Origin: a bacterium | GTDB lineage: Bacteria > Patescibacteriota > Minisyncoccia > Phycocordibacterales > UBA10002 | DNA length: 6,708 bases | Direction: 5' to 3' | Assembly (NCBI GenBank): GCA_030648695.1 | Contig: JAUSHG010000029.1 | Location: 1-6,708 of the forward strand | In this document: positions 1 through 5,263 of the stretch, piece by piece | How the letters are laid out: every line of letters starts with the position of its first letter | Position numbering within the stretch: position 1 is the stretch's first letter | Program-made: the position numbers and the translations under genes | The notes under the pieces: generated by a model | Told to the model about the DNA's origin: nothing | Database searches by the model: none | What the model saw: the letters and a program-made list of their open reading frames with translations, nothing else

Positions 1-671
1 GCGGGGGTATAAAACTTGGTAAGCATGTTGCCGCCGATTTCCGCGCCGTCGGTATACCGGTTAGCCAACTCCTGCACCGAGAATCGGAGCAATTTCCCGC
101 GGAGAATGCCTTTGCCGAATTGGAGGAACCAGCGGAAGTGCAGAGAGTTCCGGTTATACATCATGGCCGCCGCACGGCCGCCGGGCTTTAAGACGCGATA
201 GATTTCGCGAATGGCCTGTTCCGTATCCGGCGTGTGCATAAGCACTCCCCAGACAAATACATAGTCAAACGTCCCGTCCTGAAAGGGTAGTTGCTCTGCA
301 TCACCAACTCTAATGTCGGCTTGCAGGTGATAGAGCGCGAAGCGTTTTTTCGTCAATTCAATCGCTTTCGGCGTCAGGTCAATGGCAGAAACCTCTGCCC
401 CCATTCGGGCGAACTGTTCCGTACTCCATCCCGTGCCACAGCCGATATCAAGCACTTTTTTCCCAACAAGCTCTTTGTACGGAACAAATTTTGAAAAGAG
501 AGGGTAACCGTCGTGCGCCCAGGGGCACCATTTGAAAATCTTGCGGTCTACATTGCGGAAAAATGCCCAGCTTCCTATCTCTTCTTTCACGAAGTAAGTG
601 AACGGATAATTGTTCCACCACGAACGCACCTTGTCCTTCAGTTCTTTATTTGTGGTTGCCATAATAGCCAT
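1..671 (-). CDS. class I SAM-dependent methyltransferase, 3' end cut by the window edge
   Basis: This reading frame stays open from the ATG at 671 to the left edge, giving 223 codons with no stop. The Rossmann-fold SAM-binding signature is clear. Motif I is VLDIGCGTGWST at residues 73-84, the ribose-binding acid is D98 in AIDLT, and GDAEQLPF (123-130) is the adenine-contact loop. FDYVFVWGVLMHTPD (135-149) and LKPGG (161-165) complete a Methyltransf_11-type domain. The N-terminal WWNNYP region and the later GNMLTKFYTP segment resemble methyltransferases often found in polysaccharide clusters. The substrate cannot be read from the sequence; O- or N-methylation of the glycan made by this cluster is an inference from position. 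The start is uncertain. ATG 671 and ATG 662 both lack a good ribosome-binding site, whereas an in-frame TTG at 701 has AGGA four bases upstream and would add ten residues. The gene follows the ABC transporter by 31 bp and is probably cotranscribed with it. Confidence 0.9.
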   Translation of the reverse strand, partial: MAIMATTNKELKDKVRSWWNNYPFTYFVKEEIGSWAFFRNVDRKIFKWCPWAHDGYPLFSKFVPYKELVGKKVLDIGCGTGWSTEQFARMGAEVSAIDLTPKAIELTKKRFALYHLQADIRVGDAEQLPFQDGTFDYVFVWGVLMHTPDTEQAIREIYRVLKPGGRAAAMMYNRNSLHFRWFLQFGKGILRGKLLRFSVQELANRYTDGAEIGGNMLTKFYTP

Positions 672-702
672 GATAGTAATCGATATTGTCTGCTTCTCCA
701 AG

Positions 703-2487
703 TTATCCTGACTGATGATACATCTTTGCGAAGCGTGAGTGTTCGTCGGAGAGAAGCTCACGTGGAGCTCCTTTTTCCACGATATTACCGTCTTCGAGTA
801 CGAGAAGCGTGTCCGCATCGATGATGGTGGATAGGCGATGCGCGATGACGAGTACCGTCAGATCCCCTTTGACCCGTTCAATAGCTTGCCTGATAAGTGC
901 CTCCGATTCACTGTCAAGCGCGCTCGTTGCCTCATCTAAAATAAGCAAAGTCGGTTTCCGCGCGAGCACCCGCGCGAGCGCGATGCGCTGCCTTTCTCCG
1001 CCGGAAAGCGCCAGTCCTCGTTCCCCCACCTGTGTCGCGAAGCCCTGCGGCAAACCCTGAATGAATTCATAAATGGCTGCCTGCTTCGCGGCCGCGACCA
1101 TATCCTTTTCGCTTACAGAAGCATCATAAAACTTGATGTTGTTTTCAATGGTGTCATTCTGCAGAAAAATATCCTGTGACATGTAGCCGATGTGGCGGCG
1201 CCACTCGCGGAGACGGACCTCTGATACGCTCATTCCGTCCACCAGAATGCTACCTCTCACCGGCTCAATAAGGCGAAGAAGCAAGTCCACAACGGTGGTC
1301 TTGCCGGAGCCGGATGGGCCGATAAGCCCTACGACCTCTCCTTTCTTTATCGAAAAGCAAACATCATGAAGCGCGGGCTCTCCTTCGCGATATTCAAAAT
1401 TGACCCCTGCAAAAGCGATGTCTTTCTCGAACGCGAACGGCTTCGTGCCCGCATCTAATTCAATGCTTTGAGAGGCCTCATCTTGATAGCGCAGGAGACT
1501 CTCAAGGTAAGGCACTTGGGCGCTGATCGCGTGGGCGTGGTTTTGGGCGTACTGCACATTCGTGATGACCTTGTTGAGCGCATAGACCACGACGGCGAAC
1601 GAAGCGAAGTGGAATGCGGAGGTTTTGTACAGAAAGGCGAATAGGCCGATGATGAAGAATACGCCGACGAGCTGGAGGAGCGATGCGGTCAGGTTCCGCC
1701 AAAAAGCGAGCCTCATATACAGGCCTCGCATGAGGGTGAGCGAACCCGCCCCTCGTTCGAGCACGGGATCTTCAAGGTTCATAGATTTGACGGTTTTGGC
1801 TCCAAAAATGTGCTCGCTCGCAAAATGAGCCAGGCCCTTGTTCGCGAGGACCATATCTCCCGAGATGCGCTTGGTTTGTCCGAGCAGAGGAAGGAGAACA
1901 ACGAAAATAACAGTTCCGGCGACGAGGGAGAACAGGGCGACCGCCGGGGATATGTTGAACGTCAGAAAGCTGTAAATGACCAGATTATCGACAACGAGCA
2001 TGCCGCCGCTCAAATAGTACAGTATCGCCGAGCTGTTTGAGACCTCCGTCGTGAGCATCTGATCAAGGTGTCCCATTTTTTGCGAAGACAGGAATCTCCA
2101 GCGCGCGTGGAAGGTCGCCGCGAGCAGGCGCGCCCGCATGGTCCATTCAAAATCAGCCGTGATCTTCGAGGTGATCTGCTGCGAGATGAATAGGAACAGG
2201 GCTTTGGCCAAAAAGACCGCGACCATGAATATAAGAAGGAATCGTGCGGTGTACGGGAGATGGAAGTACTTGAAGAATTCCGCGATAAGCAACGAGATGC
2301 TGTCGCTCGCCGCGCCGCCTCCCCCACCGATAAAGGAGAACAGCGGGATGATGGCGGTGACGCCGATGCCTTCCAGGAGACCGCTTAAAAAACTCAGTAT
2401 CGCCATAAGGGCGATGCTCGATTTGTATCCCCAAAACGCCCGACGAAAGAGAGACAGAAGATAACGAATGGTGTGGAAGATGTTCAT
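703..2487 (-). CDS. ABC exporter with fused membrane and ATPase domains, glycan/lipid flippase-like
   Basis: This 594-residue protein has the type IV (MsbA/PglK-like) half-transporter layout. A membrane domain fills roughly residues 20-315, with hydrophobic segments near 25-50, 82-103, 158-178, 182-202, 268-287 and 294-310. The nucleotide-binding domain follows from about 352. The ATPase motifs are intact: A-loop Tyr366, Walker A GPSGSGKT (390-397), Q-loop Q438, signature LSGGE (494-498), Walker B LLILDE (514-519, catalytic E519), D-loop SALD (522-525) and switch His550. It should act as a homodimer in the inner membrane. Because it sits directly behind sugar-nucleotide genes, the likely cargo is a lipid-linked glycan, as for PglK; a lipid or peptide exporter cannot be excluded. 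Its ATG overlaps the dehydratase stop as ATGA (2484-2487). With only weak purine-rich sequence upstream, translational coupling is likely. A glycine run lies at residues 54-58, in the first periplasmic loop. Confidence 0.95.
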   Translation of the reverse strand: MNIFHTIRYLLSLFRRAFWGYKSSIALMAILSFLSGLLEGIGVTAIIPLFSFIGGGGGAASDSISLLIAEFFKYFHLPYTARFLLIFMVAVFLAKALFLFISQQITSKITADFEWTMRARLLAATFHARWRFLSSQKMGHLDQMLTTEVSNSSAILYYLSGGMLVVDNLVIYSFLTFNISPAVALFSLVAGTVIFVVLLPLLGQTKRISGDMVLANKGLAHFASEHIFGAKTVKSMNLEDPVLERGAGSLTLMRGLYMRLAFWRNLTASLLQLVGVFFIIGLFAFLYKTSAFHFASFAVVVYALNKVITNVQYAQNHAHAISAQVPYLESLLRYQDEASQSIELDAGTKPFAFEKDIAFAGVNFEYREGEPALHDVCFSIKKGEVVGLIGPSGSGKTTVVDLLLRLIEPVRGSILVDGMSVSEVRLREWRRHIGYMSQDIFLQNDTIENNIKFYDASVSEKDMVAAAKQAAIYEFIQGLPQGFATQVGERGLALSGGERQRIALARVLARKPTLLILDEATSALDSESEALIRQAIERVKGDLTVLVIAHRLSTIIDADTLLVLEDGNIVEKGAPRELLSDEHSRFAKMYHQSG

Positions 2488-3518
2488 GAATGATTTCGAT
2501 CTGCTTCTTCTATGCGCATACGCAGTTCTTTTGGCGAAAGCTTTCGCGCGTGTTCGGAAGAAAAATGCTTTCGGTTCCGTGCGGCTCCCGATGCCGGATA
2601 GACGGCCTTGTACTCGGAAAAAGCGCTTCCGTGCGGGGTCAGAATGTACATGGTTTCTGTTTCAAGGGCATCTGCAATTTCATAATCCGCAAGCAGTTTT
2701 TCATGCATTTTTTCTCCTTTCCGTTTTCCAATAATCGTTGTGGAAACATCTTTCGGCTTTTTGCCATATAGCGGAGCGTAGTAGGCAATGGCCGCCTTTA
2801 CCAACTCCCCCAAGCGGGCGGCCGGCATCTTGAGCACAAATACTTCCTGTCCCTTTCCCCGAAGCGCCGCGTCCAAGACCAAACCCACCGCCTCAGGAAT
2901 AGTCATAAAAAAGCGGGTCATAGCGGGGTCGGTTACCGGAATACTCGTGCCATCTGCGACGTGTCCCTTGATGAGCGAAAGAATACTGCCGCGGCTCCCC
3001 AATACATTACCGAAACGGACGCAGGTAAATTTGGTCTGTTTGTTTCCTTTGTAAAAATATGTGGCTAAAAACAATTTCTCCGCCATCAGTTTGGACACGC
3101 CGAGCACACTCTCCGGCTCCGCCACCTTATCTGTGGAGATGCCCACAACCTGCGAAACTCCGGCGGCGCGCGCGGCCTCAATCACATTCTGCGTACCCAC
3201 GATGTTGGTCTTGACCGCCTCAAACGGATTGTATTCGCACAGCGGCACATGCTTGAGGGCCGCGGCGTGGAACACGATGTCCACCCCCTCCATGGCGAGC
3301 GCTAAACGGTCCTTATCGCGGATGTCCCCGACAATAAAGCGAACTTTGTCGGCATGCGCCGCCCACTCCTGCATGAGCTGAAAATGCCGGTCTTCATGCC
3401 GCGCGAAGACCCTGATAACTTTCGGTTTTAAAGGAAGAAGCTGACGGACGATTTCCGAACCGATGGAACCGGTGCCTCCGGTTACCAGAATGTTTTTATT
3501 TTTAAATCCCTGTGCCAT
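2484..3518 (-). CDS. FlaA1/CapD-family UDP-N-acetylhexosamine 4,6-dehydratase (short, soluble SDR)
   Basis: This 344-residue protein is an extended short-chain dehydrogenase of the Polysacc_synt_2 group (FlaA1/PseB, CapE, and the catalytic half of PglF/WbpM). It would convert UDP-GlcNAc to a UDP-4-keto-6-deoxy-HexNAc using bound NAD(P). Evidence includes the nucleotide-binding TGGTGSIG (13-20), AAALKHVP (85-92), the active-site STDK (128-131), VRFGNVLGSRGS (167-178), DPAMTRFFMTIPEA (197-210) and the family tail motif GKRKGEKMHEKLL (264-276). It lacks the N-terminal membrane domain of PglF and WbpM. The residue at the YxxxK tyrosine position is Leu139 (VLGVSK), where FlaA1 has Tyr and PglF/WbpM have Met. 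That makes C5 stereochemistry, and hence the final sugar, hard to predict. It is not the RmlB-like LegB type. It starts 10 bp after the aminotransferase stop and has no recognisable Shine-Dalgarno sequence. Its TGA overlaps the ABC transporter ATG. Confidence 0.9.
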   Translation of the reverse strand: MAQGFKNKNILVTGGTGSIGSEIVRQLLPLKPKVIRVFARHEDRHFQLMQEWAAHADKVRFIVGDIRDKDRLALAMEGVDIVFHAAALKHVPLCEYNPFEAVKTNIVGTQNVIEAARAAGVSQVVGISTDKVAEPESVLGVSKLMAEKLFLATYFYKGNKQTKFTCVRFGNVLGSRGSILSLIKGHVADGTSIPVTDPAMTRFFMTIPEAVGLVLDAALRGKGQEVFVLKMPAARLGELVKAAIAYYAPLYGKKPKDVSTTIIGKRKGEKMHEKLLADYEIADALETETMYILTPHGSAFSEYKAVYPASGAARNRKHFSSEHARKLSPKELRMRIEEADRNHS

Positions 3519-3528
3519 AGAAAAAATG

Positions 3529-4635
3529 TTACGAAAGAATATTGCGTAATGTCCTGCAAATATATGCTACATCACCCTTTTTGAGCCCTATATACAAAGG
3601 GAGAGCGAGCACCCTTTCGCTAACCTGCTCGCAGACACGAAAGTTACCGCGTGAAAAACCAAACTGCTTCCTGTAAAAGGGAAATAAATGAATGGCGGGA
3701 AGGTATGGTTTGCTCGCGATACCTGCCTTTGCGAGCTGCTTCATGACCTTCTCCCGCAGAGTGCCTGCCGGGAGGAGCACCGTATACACAAACCAGGTGT
3801 GCGTGTTGGAAGGAGCTACTGCGGGAGTTTTTACGAGCGGAGCAAACGGGGAGAGAAACTCATGATACCACCCTGCTATCTTTTGTCGTTCATGAATAAG
3901 AAAATCTATCTTGTGGAGTTGCACCAAACCTAACGCGGCACTCATCTCATCCAATCGATAGTTGTAACCAAGCCGCGTGTGAGAAAGCCAGTTCCGGTCT
4001 GTGCCCCGTCCCTGATTGCGCAAACTGCGAAACAGTTCATCCGCCTTTTTGCTGTTGGTAACAATCATGCCGCCCTCGCCGGTGGTCATCTGTTTGTTCG
4101 GATAAAAAGCGAAGACCGCGGACTGCCCGAAGGTTCCAACTTTTCTTCCCCGATAGGTTGCACCAATGCTTTCGCAGGCGTCTTCAATGACTTTCAGGTT
4201 GTGCTTTTTGGCGATGCGCATAATTGGGTTCATGTCCGCGGCCTGTCCGAGAATATGCACGACCAATATCGCTTTGGTTTTTTTAGTTATCTTCTTTTCA
4301 ATCTCTTTCGGGTCTATATTGTAGGTAACGGGGTCTATATCGGCGAACACCGGCACTGCCCCCACATACAGAATTGCATTTGCTGAAGCGACAAACGAAA
4401 ACGGAGGTGTAATCACTTCATCACCCTTTCCGATACCGGCGGCAATAAGCGAGAGGTGCAGACCCGCCGTACCGCTTGAAACGGCACAGGCATACTTGGT
4501 GCCCGCAAACTTCGCAAACGCCTTTTCAAACTTCTGAATTTCCGGCCCGATGGAAAGCACACCGGAGCGCAGCACGCGCAGGACAGCTTGCTCTTCTTTC
4601 TTTCCGATATGAGGTTTTGCGAGAGGAAACATCAT
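3529..4635 (-). CDS. DegT/DnrJ/EryC1/StrS-family PLP aminotransferase (nucleotide-sugar 4-aminotransferase)
   Basis: From ATG 4635 this is 368 residues, close to the usual size for this fold-type I family. It would transfer an amino group, normally from glutamate, to the 4-keto carbon made by the adjacent dehydratase. Visible motifs, numbered from ATG 4635, are SSGTAGLHL (53-61, phosphate binding), the EDA acid D152 that contacts the pyridine nitrogen, and the Schiff-base Lys181 in FYPNKQMTTGEGG. GYNYRLDEMSAALGLVQL (223-240) is the conserved substrate-side segment. It reads more like perosamine/SpsC/PseC-type enzymes than like LegC, so it gives the reaction class but not the exact sugar. An in-frame GTG at 4644 would add three residues. 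ATG 4635 is preferred because AGGTGA (4646-4641) sits five bases before it, and the GTG lies inside that ribosome-binding site. ATG 4632 is also possible. It is separated from the acyltransferase by the repeat-filled gap and sits 10 bp before the dehydratase. Confidence 0.93.
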   Translation of the reverse strand: MMFPLAKPHIGKKEEQAVLRVLRSGVLSIGPEIQKFEKAFAKFAGTKYACAVSSGTAGLHLSLIAAGIGKGDEVITPPFSFVASANAILYVGAVPVFADIDPVTYNIDPKEIEKKITKKTKAILVVHILGQAADMNPIMRIAKKHNLKVIEDACESIGATYRGRKVGTFGQSAVFAFYPNKQMTTGEGGMIVTNSKKADELFRSLRNQGRGTDRNWLSHTRLGYNYRLDEMSAALGLVQLHKIDFLIHERQKIAGWYHEFLSPFAPLVKTPAVAPSNTHTWFVYTVLLPAGTLREKVMKQLAKAGIASKPYLPAIHLFPFYRKQFGFSRGNFRVCEQVSERVLALPLYIGLKKGDVAYICRTLRNILS

Positions 4636-4640
4636 AAAAT

Positions 4641-4646
4641 TCACCT
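4641..4646 (-). promoter_or_regulatory. Shine-Dalgarno sequence of the aminotransferase
   Basis: On the minus strand AGGTGA lies five bases upstream of ATG 4635. It matches the 3' half of the consensus AGGAGGTGA. It is the clearest ribosome-binding site in the window and decides the start in favour of ATG 4635 over the upstream GTG 4644. The same motif is duplicated further upstream as part of the 12-bp direct repeat. Confidence 0.6.
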
Positions 4647-4663
4647 AATTGTCTAATTTCTCT

Positions 4664-4696
4664 TTCGACAGGCTCAAGATGGTGAACGAAGTTGAA
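4664..4696. repeat. TTCGAC...GTTGAA imperfect palindromic intergenic repeat
   Basis: TTCGAC (4664-4669) pairs with GTTGAA (4691-4696) through one G-T wobble. Inside, GGCTCA and TGAAC form a second, imperfect stem. It resembles a widespread class of intergenic palindromes of the form TTCGACAGGCTCA...GGTGAGCGAA, seen in many environmental and CPR genomes. That link comes from memory of such repeats rather than from a search. It does not encode a protein. Confidence 0.6.
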
Positions 4697-4723
4697 CCAT
4701 AATTCACCTAATAAAACGACTCT

Positions 4724-4750
4724 GTCGTTCCCGCGCAGGCGGGAATCCAG
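4724..4750 (+). repeat. 27-bp hairpin repeat, copy 1 (dRS3-like)
   Basis: The core is a perfect stem-loop with arms TTCCCGC (4728-4734) and GCGGGAA (4739-4745) around the loop GCAG, followed by TCCAG. The core fits the Neisseria dRS3 pattern (ATTCCC-N8-GGGAAT) except for its first base. Copy 2 lies 15 bp away in inverted orientation with 21 of 27 positions identical. A run of five T follows on the plus strand, but no gene reads in that direction. Confidence 0.8.
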
Positions 4751-4765
4751 GATTTTTCTCCCAAT

Positions 4766-4792
4766 CTGGTTCCCCGCTTTCGCGGGGATGAC
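4766..4792 (-). repeat. 27-bp hairpin repeat, copy 2 (inverted)
   Basis: Read on the minus strand it begins GTCATCCCCGCG and ends GGGGAACCAG. Arms TCCCCGC and GCGGGGA enclose a GAAA loop. Compared with copy 1 it differs at six positions. Two of these are a paired change, T-A to C-G at the second stem base pair, so the stem stays perfect. The loop changes from GCAG to GAAA. Confidence 0.8.
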
Positions 4793-4814
4793 ATTAAGAG
4801 AGTCATTTATTAGA

Positions 4815-4833
4815 CCTGCCTGCGGTAGGCAGG
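4815..4833. repeat. CCTGCCT/AGGCAGG hairpin
   Basis: Perfect 7-bp arms, CCTGCCT (4815-4821) and AGGCAGG (4827-4833), enclose a 5-base loop. It sits 11 bp beyond the acyltransferase stop. There is no T-run on the minus-strand side (the bases after it read TCTAATAA), so an intrinsic terminator is not supported. Its palindrome type differs from the 27-bp repeat. Confidence 0.7.
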
Positions 4834-4851
4834 AATTAGGTTAATTAGGTT
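4834..4851. repeat. two tandem copies of a 9-bp unit across the acyltransferase stop
   Basis: AATTAGGTT occurs twice in direct succession (4834-4842, 4843-4851) and is followed by a partial third copy, AATT. On the minus strand each unit reads TTA ACC TAA in the acyltransferase frame, so the stop codon at 4847-4845 is backed by a second in-frame TAA at 4838-4836. AATTAGGT is also the inverse of ACCTAATT at 4643-4650 on the far side of the repeat block. Confidence 0.75.
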
Positions 4852-5246
4852 AATTTCTTTTTAAGCGGTTTTGCCGGCACTCCAGCGACGGTTGTGTTTT
4901 GTGGCACGTCTTTGGTCACAAAACTATGTGCGCCTACCACCGCATTTTCGCCAATGGTAACGCCGGGCATAATGGAGCTGTGCGTGCCCACCTTGCAATT
5001 TTTCTTGAGTACGACCTTTCCCTTTTTGTTATCAATCGTGGAATATGAATAGATGGAGGTATGCGAACCAATCTGCACATCATCTTCAATCTCTATGCCG
5101 TGTTTTGCTACCAGTAAGGTGTACGCACCGATGTCCGTATGCTTTCCCAAACGCAAACCTTCGGGATACAGCACTGTCCATTGCCATTTGGTGGGAATTC
5201 CGTGTTTGATAACGGGCTTTTTCCAATTGGAAAATCGGCTTGCCAT
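4845..5246 (-). CDS. hexapeptide-repeat (left-handed beta-helix) acyltransferase, probable sugar N- or O-acetyltransferase
   Basis: From ATG 5246 this is a 133-residue protein. Imperfect hexapeptide turns run through about residues 31-66 and 77-125, for example IGAYTL, IEDDVQIG, VGTHSS, IMPGVTIGENAVVGAHS, and end in the classic VTKDVPQNTTVAGVPAK. His89 in KVGTHSS aligns with the catalytic His of LacA-type acetyltransferases (IGSHVVI), so acetyl-CoA-dependent transfer is likely. It probably works as a trimer. In this context the best guess for the acceptor is the 4-amino group made by the aminotransferase, as PglD and LegH do, although it lacks PglD's N-terminal Rossmann domain. O-acetylation of the sugar is the alternative. 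The frame is open further upstream to ATG 5357, but that would overlap neuC by 94 bp with a basic, non-family extension. ATG 5246 leaves a 17-bp gap after neuC. Its ribosome-binding site is weak (AAGGCGG about 12 bases upstream). Confidence 0.87.
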   Translation of the reverse strand: MASRFSNWKKPVIKHGIPTKWQWTVLYPEGLRLGKHTDIGAYTLLVAKHGIEIEDDVQIGSHTSIYSYSTIDNKKGKVVLKKNCKVGTHSSIMPGVTIGENAVVGAHSFVTKDVPQNTTVAGVPAKPLKKKLT

Positions 5247-5263
5247 ACCCTTGTATAACCGCC

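Larger units (their letters stand above)
4638..4712. repeat. 12-bp direct repeat bracketing a TTCGAC-type element
   Basis: The sequence AATTCACCTAAT occurs exactly at 4638-4649 and again at 4701-4712. The 51 bp between the copies contain the TTCGAC...GTTGAA element. Direct repeats of this length on each side of a short element can be a target-site duplication or the product of repeat-unit duplication; the sequence alone does not distinguish these. The copy at 4638-4649 overlaps the Shine-Dalgarno sequence of the aminotransferase. Confidence 0.75.
4708..4813. repeat. outer inverted repeat enclosing two hairpin repeats
   Basis: The left arm CTAATAAAACGACTCT (4708-4723) is matched in inverse orientation by AGAGTCATTTATTAG (4799-4813), with one substitution and one extra base. 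The arms enclose both 27-bp hairpin copies, giving a nested palindrome of about 106 bp. This looks like one composite unit, possibly a non-autonomous element, but no transposase, target-site duplication or known MITE terminus was recognised. Confidence 0.65.

Noticed and set aside
2010..2434. Alternative minus-strand frames inside the ABC transporter
   Set aside because: They are arginine/serine-rich out-of-frame translations under an intact 594-residue gene with all ABC motifs.
4766..4792. Rho-independent terminator in the repeat island
   Set aside because: The stems are strong, but no T-run follows directly on the minus strand, where the genes lie. The T-run after copy 1 is on the plus strand and no gene there needs it.
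4724..4833. CRISPR array
   Set aside because: Repeats are palindromic, inverted and of different families, with no regular direct repeat-spacer pattern and no cas genes.
4650..4844. Sigma-70 promoter for the aminotransferase-dehydratase-exporter block
   Set aside because: TCTAAT-like hexamers are present on the minus strand, but none has a convincing -35 box at 16-18 bp. A promoter here is possible but not supported.
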